NCBI GenBank assembly: GCA_035296325.1
Contig: DATHBD010000002.1
Coordinates: 67,082 to 131,081 of the forward strand
Reading direction: 5' to 3'
Length of the DNA: 64,000 bases
DNA from: DATHBD01 sp035296325
GTDB lineage: Bacteria; Actinomycetota; Actinomycetes; Mycobacteriales; Micromonosporaceae
Below, one piece after another: positions 44,554-53,043 of the stretch. Position 1 is the stretch's first letter. Every line of letters begins with the position of its first letter. Both the position numbers and the translations under genes were made by a program. The notes beneath the pieces were generated by a model that worked only from the letters and a program-made list of their open reading frames with translations, had not been told where the DNA came from and ran no database searches.

Positions 44554-45953
44554 CGGCCGCCGCGCCGGCCCGCCGCCCGGCGCTGGGTCGGGGGGTGCGA
44601 CTGGCCCATGACGCGGTACGCGACCAGGCGGCGTTGCTCTACCCGGAGGGCGTGCTGCTGCTCAACGAGTCGGCCGCCGAGGTCGTGGCCCGGTGCGACG
44701 GCACCCGGACCGCCGGGGACATCGCCGACGACCTGCTGGCAGAGTTCGACGGGGTCACAACGCAGGACGTGGCGGCCGTCATCGACGACATCGCGGCCCG
44801 CCGGCTGCTCGAGTTCGACCCCGCGACGCCGAAGCCGGTCAGCCCACTGCCACCGCCCGGTCCGCCACAGGCGCCACCACGGCAACCGGCTCCGGTAGGA
44901 ATGGTCGCCGAGCTGACGTACCGATGTCCGCTGCAATGCGCGTACTGTGCGAACCCGGTCGACATGGACCCCTATCGCGACGAACTGGCGACCGCGGACT
45001 GGCTCGCCATCCTCGCCGAGGCGCGGCGGCTCGGGGTTCTGCAGGTCCACTTTTCCGGCGGCGAGCCGGCCCTGCGCCGGGACCTGCCGGAACTCGTCGC
45101 CGAGGCGCAACGCCTGGGGATGTACACCAATCTGGTGACCAGTGGCATGGGGATGGACGCCGCCCGGGTGGACGTGCTGGCCGCCGCGGGCCTGGACCAC
45201 GTCCAGCTCTCGGTGCAGGATGCAACGGCCGGTCCGGCTGACGCCATCGCCGGGCGCCCCGCGCATCACCGCAAAGGTGTGGTGGCTGCCGCGGTGGTGG
45301 CTGCCGGGCTTCCGTTGACCATCAACGTGGTCCTGCACCGCGGGAACGTGACCCGACTGGTGGAACTCACCGAGCTGGCCGTGCAGTGGCGCGCCGACCG
45401 CCTGGAGCTCGCGCACACCCAGTACTACGGTTGGGGGCTGCGCAACCGGGCCGGGCTGATGCCGACACCGGAGCAGATCGCGGTCGCGGAGCGCGACGCC
45501 ATCACGGCCCACGCACGCTTCGGCTCGCAGATCCAGATGGTGTACATCGCACCTGACCACCACGTGGCGCGCCCGAAGGCGTGCATGGCGGGCTGGGGCA
45601 GCCGGCTCTTCGTGGTCACGCCAAACGGCGACGCGCTGCCCTGTCTGGCGGCGGCCCAGATACCCGGCCTCGATCCACCCAACCTGCGCGGGCAGTCGCT
45701 CGCCGATGCGTGGCACTCCTCGGCGGCGTTCAACCGCTTCCGCGGGACGGAGTGGATGCAGGAGCCGTGTCGCAGCTGCCCGATGAAGCACGACGATCTG
45801 GGTGGTTGCCGGTGTCAGGCGTTCCAGCTCACCGGCGATGCCGCCGCAACCGACCCGGTCTGCGTGCTGTCGCCCCGGCATGACCTGGTCCGGGAGGTGC
45901 TCGCCGGTGGCCCACCGGAGCCTCTGCAGCCACGGCGGAATCCGGGCCGCTGA
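44550..45953 (+). CDS. pqqE: PqqD-PqqE fusion: peptide chaperone plus radical SAM enzyme
   Basis: Forms the Glu-Tyr carbon-carbon crosslink in PqqA. Residues about 8-92 are the PqqD domain (RGVRLAHDAVRDQAALLYPEG, DIADDLLAEFDG) that presents PqqA; a Pro-rich linker (about 93-115) joins it to PqqE. The radical-SAM cluster is Cys126-x3-Cys130-x2-Cys133 (CPLQCAYC), and a SPASM region at the C-terminus supplies auxiliary-cluster Cys residues (ACMAGW, LPCLAA, CRSCPMK, GGCRCQ). Separate pqqD and pqqE genes are the commoner arrangement; here one 467-residue protein couples both. GTG 44550 overlaps the pqqC stop. Confidence 0.95.
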   Translation: MTAAAPARRPALGRGVRLAHDAVRDQAALLYPEGVLLLNESAAEVVARCDGTRTAGDIADDLLAEFDGVTTQDVAAVIDDIAARRLLEFDPATPKPVSPLPPPGPPQAPPRQPAPVGMVAELTYRCPLQCAYCANPVDMDPYRDELATADWLAILAEARRLGVLQVHFSGGEPALRRDLPELVAEAQRLGMYTNLVTSGMGMDAARVDVLAAAGLDHVQLSVQDATAGPADAIAGRPAHHRKGVVAAAVVAAGLPLTINVVLHRGNVTRLVELTELAVQWRADRLELAHTQYYGWGLRNRAGLMPTPEQIAVAERDAITAHARFGSQIQMVYIAPDHHVARPKACMAGWGSRLFVVTPNGDALPCLAAAQIPGLDPPNLRGQSLADAWHSSAAFNRFRGTEWMQEPCRSCPMKHDDLGGCRCQAFQLTGDAAATDPVCVLSPRHDLVREVLAGGPPEPLQPRRNPGR

Positions 45954-45954
45954 C

Positions 45955-46821
45955 GTGCGGATCCGCGTGCTCGGCACGGCCGCCGGTGGCGGCCTGCCCC
46001 AGTGGAACTGCGCCTGCGCCGGCTGCCAGGCCGCGCGGTCGTCGGCCCGCACCCGCAACCAGGACTGCCTGGCCATCAGCGGAGACGCCGTCGCGTGGCA
46101 CCTGGTCAACGCGTCGCCGGACATTCGCGCCCAGATCCTCGCCACCCCTGAGCTGGCGCCCGGGCCCGGCCGCCGGCAGACACCGTTGCGCGGGGCGCTG
46201 CTGACCAGCGCCGAGCTCGACCACACGCTGGGTCTGGCGTCGCTGCGGGAAGCCACCGACTTCACCGTGTACGCCACGGCGCCGGTGCTGCGGGCGCTGC
46301 CGGTACGCGGTGTCATCGAGCCCTACGGCGGAGTCCGCTGGAGTCCGCTCGGTGGATCCCCGGCGACGCTCCCGGGCGGGCTGATCGTCGAGGTGGTCCC
46401 GCTGGGCGGCAAACGTCCGCGGTATGCGGCCGACGCGCCGGACGCCGCCGACTGGGTGGTGGCGTATCGCTTCACGGACCCGCGTACCTCCGGGGTGCTC
46501 GTCTACGCACCATGCCTGGCCGAGTGGACGCCGGCGTTCGCGGCCGCTCTGCGCGGTGCCGACTGCGTTCTCCTCGACGGGTCGTTCTTCACCGACCAGG
46601 AGATGACCGAACAGACGGGATCGGGCCGTACCTCCCGGCAGATGGGGCACCTGCCGATCCGGGAATCGCTGGCGTACCGGTCGGCGTACCCGGAGACCCG
46701 CTGGCTCTACACGCACCTCAACAACACGAACCCGGTGTTGCTGGACGGCTCCCTCCAGCAGCGGGAGGTGACCGCGGCGGGCGCCGAGGTCGCCACCGAT
46801 GGCCTGCTGCTGACGCTCTGA
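45955..46821 (+). CDS. pqqB: PqqB, metallo-beta-lactamase-fold PQQ protein
   Basis: A 288-residue metallohydrolase-fold protein; PqqB is proposed to hydroxylate the PqqA-derived Glu-Tyr intermediate. Family landmarks: LGTAAGGGLPQWNCACAGC, SPDIRAQIL, TSAELDHTLGLASLRE with the divergent metal site, and MGHLPIRES. GTG 45955 starts one base after the pqqDE stop. No pqqF/pqqG protease gene follows, so trimming of PqqA must rely on another peptidase. Confidence 0.93.
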   Translation: MRIRVLGTAAGGGLPQWNCACAGCQAARSSARTRNQDCLAISGDAVAWHLVNASPDIRAQILATPELAPGPGRRQTPLRGALLTSAELDHTLGLASLREATDFTVYATAPVLRALPVRGVIEPYGGVRWSPLGGSPATLPGGLIVEVVPLGGKRPRYAADAPDAADWVVAYRFTDPRTSGVLVYAPCLAEWTPAFAAALRGADCVLLDGSFFTDQEMTEQTGSGRTSRQMGHLPIRESLAYRSAYPETRWLYTHLNNTNPVLLDGSLQQREVTAAGAEVATDGLLLTL

Positions 46822-46875
46822 TCTGTATGCACCTCGGGCCGACAACGCACGTCCCCGCCTCCGGCGGACGCAAGG

Positions 46876-46912
46876 CGACGGGGTGGCGGCTGAAAAGGCC
46901 ACCACCCCGTCG
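46876..46912. terminator. bidirectional hairpin between pqqB and the DUF4038 glycosidase
   Basis: Perfect 11-base-pair stem (46876-46886 with 46902-46912) with a 15-base loop, between the convergent ends. Confidence 0.75.
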
Positions 46913-46923
46913 TCGGGGTACCG

Positions 46924-48306
46924 CTACTGGCGCGTCACGTGAATGGCCCAGTCCGGCGCGCCGCTGGCGTTGTTGCCGGGCGTGGTCATGGTGATGGCAG
47001 CGCCCGAGGCGGCGGTGGTGCTGCCGGACCGGTACGTGCCGTTGCTCGGGTCGAACCACCGCAGCGTGTACGGCCGCCCGGTCGCCGGCATCCGCAGGTT
47101 CAGGCTGTGCGCCGTCGGGGTGTAGACGACGGCGAACGACTTGTCGTCGGCCACTGCGGCGATCGCGAAGTCGTTGTATCTCAACCGGCCGTAGCCACCG
47201 GTCAGGAAGGTGTGGTTGATGTCTGGCTGCAGACGCGTCCACTGCGTGCGGGTGAGGAACGTCTTCATCCTCGCGGCGTCCTTGCCGCTCTCCCAGTTGA
47301 CGGCCGTTGCGGGGGTGATGCCGCCGTAGCGGTGTGTCCAGATCGGCTCGGCGCCGTAGGCGTAGCCGCCGATGCCGCCGCTGAACGTCGACCACCACGC
47401 CTGGCGACGGAGCATGTGCCGGTTACCCCAGCGGGAGCCGGTCGTGGCGCCGTTGTTCCGGTCGTACCATCCCTCACCGAGCATGATCGGCATGGCTGGC
47501 GACTTCACCCAGTCCGCCCAGTTCTTCACGACCGGGTTGCCGCCCGAGCCCTCGGCGCCGGTGAGCGGCGGGGAGTAGTCGTACGTCCAGTTCAGGTTCA
47601 CCCAGGGGGCGCCGGTGGGGAACGCCACGCGGCTGCTCTCACCGGGCTTGCTGTGGTACGCGATGAGCGGCCTGCGTTTGCCCGCTGCGGCGTAGGCGTC
47701 GAGGATGCCCTGGCCCTGCGCGGCGAGTTCGGGGCGCACCGCGCTGGGGGCGGCGTCACCGCCGATGAAGTACGCCACCCGTGTGTTGTTCACGAACCGG
47801 CTGGCCAGGGCCCTGGCGTAGGCGCGGTTCTTCGCGTCGCCCTGCCGGTCCAGGTAGGTGTCCATCGTCTTCTTCCAGAACGGGTTGAGAATCACCACCA
47901 AACCCTTGCTGGTGACCGCGTTCACCACCCGCTGGACGCGGTCGAAGTAGCTGGCGTTTGGACGGGCCATGTCGCCGCCGGTGAAGATGCTGTTGATGTT
48001 CTGCAGCGCCGCGCCGTTCTGTACCTCCGGGAAGACGGCGGTCATCTGGATCGCGGTGAAGCCCTGCGCGCGGCGGGTTGTGGCGTGGTTGTTCACCTCG
48101 GCGTCGGAGTACCGGCCGGGCATGAGCCAGGCGGTGTCCGAGAGGAGGAAGATCGGGCTTCCGTCGCTCCACTGCACGTACCGGCCGTTGGCGGACGGCT
48201 GTAGTGTGCTCCCCGGCGTCTCAGCCCAGGCTGGAACGACGACCGCGAGGCCGACCGCCACCAGGGCGCCGGCCGTGAGCGCTCCAAGAACTTTCTTCAA
48301 CGACAT
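46924..48306 (-). CDS. secreted DUF4038 (apiosidase/GH140-like) glycoside hydrolase
   Basis: Likely cleaves a side-chain sugar of a plant glycan. The 460-residue protein has a Sec signal (about 1-28, PAWAET), a DUF4038 TIM-barrel (about 35-370; FLLSDTAWLMPGRYS at the start and MPIMLGEGWYD with the likely catalytic Glu) and a C-terminal beta-sandwich of the type attached to DUF4038 (VVYTPTAHSLNLRMP, YTLRWFDPSNGTYR). Characterised members remove apiose from pectic rhamnogalacturonan II. AGGAG precedes ATG 48306 by about 7 bases. Confidence 0.87.
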   Translation of the reverse strand: MSLKKVLGALTAGALVAVGLAVVVPAWAETPGSTLQPSANGRYVQWSDGSPIFLLSDTAWLMPGRYSDAEVNNHATTRRAQGFTAIQMTAVFPEVQNGAALQNINSIFTGGDMARPNASYFDRVQRVVNAVTSKGLVVILNPFWKKTMDTYLDRQGDAKNRAYARALASRFVNNTRVAYFIGGDAAPSAVRPELAAQGQGILDAYAAAGKRRPLIAYHSKPGESSRVAFPTGAPWVNLNWTYDYSPPLTGAEGSGGNPVVKNWADWVKSPAMPIMLGEGWYDRNNGATTGSRWGNRHMLRRQAWWSTFSGGIGGYAYGAEPIWTHRYGGITPATAVNWESGKDAARMKTFLTRTQWTRLQPDINHTFLTGGYGRLRYNDFAIAAVADDKSFAVVYTPTAHSLNLRMPATGRPYTLRWFDPSNGTYRSGSTTAASGAAITMTTPGNNASGAPDWAIHVTRQ

Positions 48307-48646
48307 ACAGAAACTCCTGAGGGCGAGTATGGGCAGCGAACGACACGGGACGCGCGGCCGTGGACGTACGGCCCGCGCGTGCGTCTACGCCAGGCGGATG
48401 ACCCGGTCGCCCGCACCGGCCATCCATGAGCATCGATATTCTGCCATCAATATTCATCAAATGGGACACCGCGTCAAGGGACTCACCCGGCCGGTGCGTC
48501 CAGGTCGGGGCGTCCGGGGTGCCGAACACCCAGCCGGGTTTCCGAGTGCAGAACGTCCTTGCAGGTCAGATGGTGCACGTTCCCGGCGGGCGGCGTTGTA
48601 CCGGTGTAGTCCTTCGAGTACGTAGGCCAGCGGCGTTCTCCACGGG
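48307..48646. other. intergenic region with AT-rich direct repeats upstream of the glycosidase
   Basis: CATCGATATTC (48431-48441) and CATCAATATTC (48445-48455) are direct repeats with a 14-base period, in an AT-rich patch about 125 bases upstream of the glycosidase start; a promoter/operator is likely there. No supported gene was found in the remaining bases. Confidence 0.45.
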
Positions 48647-49933
48647 TCACTGGCCGAGTTGGCTGGCCATCCGGCGGCGCAGTGGTGCCACGGCGTCGAT
48701 GGTACGCAGCGCCGCGCGGAACGCCGTCCTGCCCAGGCGGTTGCTCGATCCCGCTTGGCGGGCGTTGCGCAGCGACTGTCGCACCGCGGCGAAGCCGTAG
48801 CGGAGCATCTGACGTTCGTAGTCGTGCAGCGCTGGCAGCATCGCGGTCGTGCCGGATTGGACCTCGGTGAGCTTGCCGCAAAGCAGGGCGGCGTCACGCA
48901 GGGCCGTGTTGGCTCCTATCCCCGCCATCGGGGTCATGTTGTGGATCGCGTCGCCCAGCAGGGTGACTCGTCCGGTCTCCCATGCCGTGACGGGCGCCGC
49001 GCTGCGTACGCGGATGGCGTTGACGGTCTGCGGGTCGGAGTCGGCGATCACGTCGCGCAGCTCAGGCGCCCATCCGTCGGTGCGGTCCAGCACCAGGCGC
49101 TGCAGGTGCGTTCCGGAAAGGGACTCGACGCCCTGCGCGGGGAACTCGGCCGCCGCATCGGTGTATCCCCAGAGGAGGTAGGCGCTGGTGTTGTCGAACA
49201 GGAACTGTTCCGGCGGAGCGATCACCTGCGGGCCCGGGTGCCACACCGCGGTGAAGAACGAGCCTCGGCGCTTCGGGACGACGACGTTGACATCGTGGGT
49301 CAGCGCCCGGGGCAGGGTGGTGTCGGCGAGGCGCAGCTTGCCGGCGACCGCCACAACGCCGACGTCCACGCGCCGCGCGTGCGGGAGCAGCTGGTGGCGT
49401 ACCCGGGAGTTCGCGCCGTCGGCCCCGATGAGCACATCGGCGACGGCCGAGTCGCCGTTGGCGAAGTGAGCGGTCACCCGCCCGTCGGTCGTCGTCTCGT
49501 AGTGCGTGAACTCATGGTCCAGCCGTACGGCGTCATCCACGCCGGACAACAGCACCTCACGCAGGGTTATCCGGCTGACGCCGTAGTGCCTGCTCTCCGG
49601 GCCGCCGGCCGGCGCGATCTCGGCGGCAGTGAAGCGGAGTAGATCGTCGAGCTGCTCGGTGGTGAACCCGAAGCCGCCGTCGTCCACCGAGACCGTGTCG
49701 AGGAAAGCCTGCCAGGTGGCGCGCGGAAGGCACGCGTGCAGTGCCCGGCTGCCGTGGGGGTTGATATGGATGCGGTAGCCCTGCAGCCAGTCGGTGCGCG
49801 TCTTGGCGCGTTCGTGGACGGTGACCGAAATGCCAGCGCGGCGCAGGCCCTGAGCCAGGCACAGGCCGCCGATTCCAGCACCGATGATCATGACGTTGAG
49901 TGTGGCTATGGCATCAGTTTCATTCGGACGCAT
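48647..49933 (-). CDS. FAD-dependent aromatic-type monooxygenase
   Basis: A 428-residue group A flavoprotein hydroxylase. It has the Rossmann motif MIIGAGIGGLCLAQGLRRAG, the DG-type DVLIGADGANSRVR and the second FAD motif RVTLLGDAIHNMTPMAGIGANTALRDA. Relatives include TetX, salicylate hydroxylases and antibiotic-tailoring enzymes. It is divergent from a TetR-family regulator with a palindrome directly at its start, so it is probably the regulated target. ATG 49933 is the first Met before the FAD motif. Confidence 0.9.
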   Translation of the reverse strand: MRPNETDAIATLNVMIIGAGIGGLCLAQGLRRAGISVTVHERAKTRTDWLQGYRIHINPHGSRALHACLPRATWQAFLDTVSVDDGGFGFTTEQLDDLLRFTAAEIAPAGGPESRHYGVSRITLREVLLSGVDDAVRLDHEFTHYETTTDGRVTAHFANGDSAVADVLIGADGANSRVRHQLLPHARRVDVGVVAVAGKLRLADTTLPRALTHDVNVVVPKRRGSFFTAVWHPGPQVIAPPEQFLFDNTSAYLLWGYTDAAAEFPAQGVESLSGTHLQRLVLDRTDGWAPELRDVIADSDPQTVNAIRVRSAAPVTAWETGRVTLLGDAIHNMTPMAGIGANTALRDAALLCGKLTEVQSGTTAMLPALHDYERQMLRYGFAAVRQSLRNARQAGSSNRLGRTAFRAALRTIDAVAPLRRRMASQLGQ

Positions 49934-49943
49934 GACAGTGTCA
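49933..49943. promoter_or_regulatory. palindrome TGACA-G-TGTCA, candidate TetR operator
   Basis: Perfect 5-base arms around one base, lying across the start codon of the monooxygenase and 53 bases upstream of the TetR start. In this 63-base divergent region it is the clearest symmetric element and is a natural operator for the adjacent repressor. Confidence 0.45.
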
Positions 49944-49996
49944 AGCGAATGATTGATTGAGATAGTCGACCAGGCAACTGTGTTATGGTGATCTTC

Positions 49997-50611
49997 ATGG
50001 CCAAGACGCGCCGCTCGCCAAGTGCTGAGCAGCGCAAACGCGACCCCGAGCGCACCCGCGAACGCATCCTCGACGCCGCGTTCATCGAATTCAGCGAGCA
50101 CGGCTTCGCCGGCGCCCGGACCAGTGCGATTGCCGCCCGGGCCGGGGTCAACCAGCAGCTGATCTCGTACTACTTCGACGGCAAGGAGGGCCTCTACCGG
50201 GCACTTCACCGCAAATGGCAGACCGGCAACGGGGCCGCCCGGCCGGACTTGCCGCTGGCCGAAGTCGTCTGCGGCTTCCTCGCCGCAGGTGACACGCAGC
50301 GGTCGTGGGCGCGGCTGCTCGCCTGGGAGGGCCTCGAGTCACCCACCGATCCGGACATCGACCGGGAAACGGACGCCTACTTCGCCGCCATCGTCGACGA
50401 CATGCGGCGCCGGCAGCTGGCCGGTGAACTCGCCACCGATCTCGACCCGGCACACGTGCAGGTCCTGCTCTTCGCCGCGACGCTGGTCCCGTCGGTGCTG
50501 CCCCAGGTGGTCCGCCGAATGACCGGCATGGCCGCCGACTCACCTGAGTTCCTCGATGCCTACGCCGAGCAGCTACGCCACATCATCGCCCGCCTCGCCA
50601 AACCGCTCTGA
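49997..50611 (+). CDS. TetR-family transcriptional regulator
   Basis: A 204-residue repressor with a typical TetR DNA-binding domain (ERTRERILDAAFIEFSEHGFAG, then TSAIAARAGVNQQLISYYFDGKEGLYRAL). The C-terminal ligand-binding region ends LRHIIARLAKPL. ATG 49997 stands 7 bases after a -10-like TATGGT (49984-49989), so the message may be leaderless; an ATG at 49985 would add four residues. It most likely represses the divergent monooxygenase. Confidence 0.9.
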   Translation: MAKTRRSPSAEQRKRDPERTRERILDAAFIEFSEHGFAGARTSAIAARAGVNQQLISYYFDGKEGLYRALHRKWQTGNGAARPDLPLAEVVCGFLAAGDTQRSWARLLAWEGLESPTDPDIDRETDAYFAAIVDDMRRRQLAGELATDLDPAHVQVLLFAATLVPSVLPQVVRRMTGMAADSPEFLDAYAEQLRHIIARLAKPL

Positions 50612-50977
50612 TGTCACGTGCCGGCCGGGTAGAGCTTGAGACGTTCGCCCACCACAACGATGGCTGTACCGGCGGGCGCGTCGACGGAGCCGTCGTCCAC
50701 CTCGATCTGCACAAGCCCTTCGGCGATTCTAACCGTCAGAATCTCCCGCTGCTGCAACTCGACGGTTCCGCGAAGCAACGGGCCTTCTCGGAGCGTCGTC
50801 CGACCGCCGCCGATTGAGATCGTGTCGGGCCATCCGGAGGTGTTGCGTCAACGCGCATGCAACGTTGGGCAATCTACGGTTATGCGGGAGATCGCCTCCC
50901 CGCCGTACAGGGCTTGCGCGCTGTCCGCGACGGCGGTCCTGGAGCAATGAACAAGTAGCCGACGTCAGTGCACCCGG
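50612..50977. other. intergenic region with a coding-like minus-strand remnant
   Basis: On the minus strand, bases about 50840 down to 50614 read as an open stretch of roughly 70 residues with a regular alternating beta pattern (TVELQQREILTVRIAEG and VDAPAGTAIVVVGERLKL) ending in a TGA at 50614-50616. No ATG or GTG start is available in frame before an upstream stop, so it is either a gene remnant or uses an unusual start. Nothing else was seen. Confidence 0.35.
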
Positions 50978-51448
50978 TCATGCTGTGACCGCTGCACCGC
51001 CCGTCGGTTCAAAGTGGGTGTGGATTCTGCCTGCGAGAAAGGTGTACCGGCCCTGCGCCTCTATCACCCGGACAAGGCTGTACGCCGCTGCGTGGGTGGC
51101 GGACCAGGTGGTCCTGGTAGTCACCCACGGGGAGATACAGACCGCCTGTGCGCCCGGCTCCAGCCGAGATGCTCCGCAGTCGGTCAAGCCGTACTGCGGA
51201 AAGGAGATGAGCGCCCGCAACTCCATCAGCGTGATGGACTCGTCCGCGCCGTTGATGACGGTCGACTGGCTTCGACGCTGGTCGCCCTCTGCCTCGATGC
51301 AGGTTACGACCAGGATGGTGGGAGTCTCCGCTCGCAGCGGCTGCTGCGCGCATTGCACGGTGCTGGCGCGGGCTGGGTCAGCGACGCCGAAGGTCGCTGC
51401 GCCGACCGCCGCGGACGCGAGGATCAGGATCTTGGCGATGGTGCGCAT
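50978..51448 (-). CDS. secreted hypothetical protein
   Basis: A 156-residue exported protein with a signal peptide of about 28 residues (ATFGVADPARA). The mature part is beta-rich with four Cys (VQCAQQP, VVTCIEAEG, TDCGAS, AVCISPW) that could form two disulfides. It is not recognised as a known family. GGAGG lies 7 bases before ATG 51448. Confidence 0.7.
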   Translation of the reverse strand: MRTIAKILILASAAVGAATFGVADPARASTVQCAQQPLRAETPTILVVTCIEAEGDQRRSQSTVINGADESITLMELRALISFPQYGLTDCGASRLEPGAQAVCISPWVTTRTTWSATHAAAYSLVRVIEAQGRYTFLAGRIHTHFEPTGGAAVTA

Positions 51449-51818
51449 GTGGTACCTCCGGGAGCTCAGGTAGCTGTTCACTGGCGATGCAGGTGGCGTT
51501 GCGGTTCGCCATCGCCGCGCGGCAGTCGCGTCGCTGACCATGGCGGGAGGATTCCGCGCGTGGGGGGACCAGTCAGCCGGTAGCGCCGCACGTTGCGACG
51601 GTGCGCGGATCGACCCCTGCCGGCCTGGAGTCGGTCAGCGTGGCCGGATCCCGGACGATCCACACACGGTGCGGCCGGGGACTCTCCATTGGCGTATGTG
51701 CATGCCGGGACTGTAGGAAGCGTGCCGATGGTGGTCAACGCCCGGCCGGGCAGCCATGCGGGCAGGCCAGGGTCGGTGGTGTCCAGACCACACACTCGTC
51801 CACAAGGGATACGAAAAA
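51449..51818. other. intergenic region, nothing recognised
   Basis: About 370 bases without a supported gene on either strand between the secreted protein and the terminator of the tRNA. Short open frames here lack ribosome-binding sites and coding-like amino-acid composition. Confidence 0.5.
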
Positions 51819-51851
51819 GCTCTGACCTGGCGTGACGCGCCAGGTCAGAGC
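51819..51851 (-). terminator. intrinsic terminator of tRNA-Lys
   Basis: Perfect 14-base-pair stem (51819-51832 with 51838-51851) and 5-base loop. On the minus strand it is followed by TTTTT (51818-51814), a classical U-tract rare in this genome. It lies 12 bases beyond the tRNA 3' end. Confidence 0.92.
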
Positions 51852-51863
51852 CTTGATCACAAG

Positions 51864-51936
51864 TGCGCCGCCAGGGACTCGAACCCCGAACCCGCGGATT
51901 AAGAGTCCGCTGCTCTGCCAGTTGAGCTAGCGGCGC
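51864..51936 (-). tRNA. tRNA-Lys (anticodon CTT)
   Basis: A 73-base cloverleaf: acceptor GCGCCGC pairs with GCGGCGC, D-loop AGCTCAACTGGCAGAGC, anticodon loop ACTCTTAAT giving CTT, and T-loop GGTTCGAGTCC. CCA is not encoded. Confidence 0.97.
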
Positions 51937-52008
51937 CCACCTGGAACGCCGTGAACCATAGCATGACCGGCGTACCGTCTCCCAACGGCATTCCGCCCTC
52001 CGGAGCCC

Positions 52009-52039
52009 GGTGGTGGGCAGGTGGTGCCCACCCACCACC
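52009..52039 (-). terminator. hairpin terminator after the hemerythrin gene
   Basis: Left arm GGTGGTGGGCA (52009-52019) and right arm 52025-52039 pair with a small bulge; it lies 10 bases beyond the hemerythrin stop codon. Confidence 0.6.
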
Positions 52040-52048
52040 GTCGCGGTG

Positions 52049-52630
52049 CTAGAGGTCTTCGATGCTGGTCGGGCGCTTGCTCAGCGCATCGCGGAGCCGG
52101 TCGACGAGGCCCGCGCCCGGGCCCATCAACTTGTTCAGCGGCGGCCGGTCCGGCGCCGACGGGTGCGGTCGGGTGGGCGCGAACTTCTTGATCGCCTCCA
52201 CCTTCTTGCCCAGCGCCTGGAGCTCCTCGGTGGAGCAGGCCTGCCGCAGGCGCGGGAAGAGGTCGGTCTCCTCGTCCTGCACGTGGTGCCGGATGGTCGT
52301 GATGAGGTGTGTGAGCTTCGCGTCGAACTGTGGGTCCTCCACCGCGAGGCCCTCGAGGTCCTTCATCGTCTGCTCGGCGTCGGCGTGCTCGGCGATCTCA
52401 TGCTCGGCCAACTCGTCTCCGTCCGGCAGCGCCTTGCGCGCGGCCGGGTAGACGTAGGTCTCTTCGGCGACCGCGTGGCGGATGAGCTCCGCGATCACGA
52501 CGTCGGTGACCCTGCGGCGCTCCTCCCCGTCGACCAGACCACTCTCCAACTCGATGAAAAGCTCCTCGACCTCCCGGTGATCGGTCACCAGGATGTCGAT
52601 GACGTCCTGTTCCTTCGGTGGTGATGTCAC
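52049..52630 (-). CDS. hemerythrin HHE-domain protein
   Basis: A 193-residue di-iron helical-bundle protein that binds oxygen or NO. The ligand pattern is clear: TDHREVEELF, IRHAVAEETYVYP, ADAEQTMKDLE and IRHHVQDEETDLFP. The C-terminal 50 residues are charged and Pro-rich. GTG 52630 follows TTGGAGG. It is monocistronic and transcribed toward the tRNA. Confidence 0.9.
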   Translation of the reverse strand: MTSPPKEQDVIDILVTDHREVEELFIELESGLVDGEERRRVTDVVIAELIRHAVAEETYVYPAARKALPDGDELAEHEIAEHADAEQTMKDLEGLAVEDPQFDAKLTHLITTIRHHVQDEETDLFPRLRQACSTEELQALGKKVEAIKKFAPTRPHPSAPDRPPLNKLMGPGAGLVDRLRDALSKRPTSIEDL

Positions 52631-52769
52631 GAAGCCTCCAAGTGTGCGAACCGGTCAAAAGTGCGGCTACCCGCCGTGGCCACCCACAAACCCCGCCGGT
52701 CTCCGAGGGCGGGACGAGACAGCGGTGGCTACTCTGTGCGGAGATTCGCCCCCGGAGAGAGGACACGAC

Positions 52770-53036
52770 GTGGAGATATTGGCTCGCTGGTCACGGCGGT
52801 TTGCGGTGGTGACCACAATGCTGGTGGCGACGGTACTGATGCCGGCCATGGCCTGGGCCAGCACCAGCCCCACGGCGCTGGCCGTCGGCGAGGTCCTTGC
52901 CGCACGGCGCCGCTCCCGGAGCGGTTTCAGTGTCTTCGGCCTGTTCGGGGGCCTGTGCTGCCTCGTCGTGGTCGGCGGGATCGTGCTCGGTGTCCTGCTG
53001 GTGGCGCGCCGGAAGCGCGGCAGGGGGCCGCAGTAG
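52770..53036 (+). CDS. small membrane protein, function unknown
   Basis: An 88-residue protein with an N-terminal hydrophobic segment (VVTTMLVATVLMPAMAWA, possibly a cleaved signal), a basic middle (AARRRSRSG) and a second membrane helix (FGLFGGLCCLVVVGGIVLGV) ending RRKRGRGPQ. No family is recognised. GTG 52770 follows AGAGAGGA. It ends only 7 bases from the end of the convergent gene. Confidence 0.6.
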   Translation: MEILARWSRRFAVVTTMLVATVLMPAMAWASTSPTALAVGEVLAARRRSRSGFSVFGLFGGLCCLVVVGGIVLGVLLVARRKRGRGPQ

Positions 53037-53043
53037 TTCCGGG

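Noticed and set aside
46939..48204. Plus-strand frame of 421 codons opposite the DUF4038 gene
   Set aside because: Arg/Val/Gly-rich shadow without any motif; the minus strand encodes a coherent secreted glycosidase.
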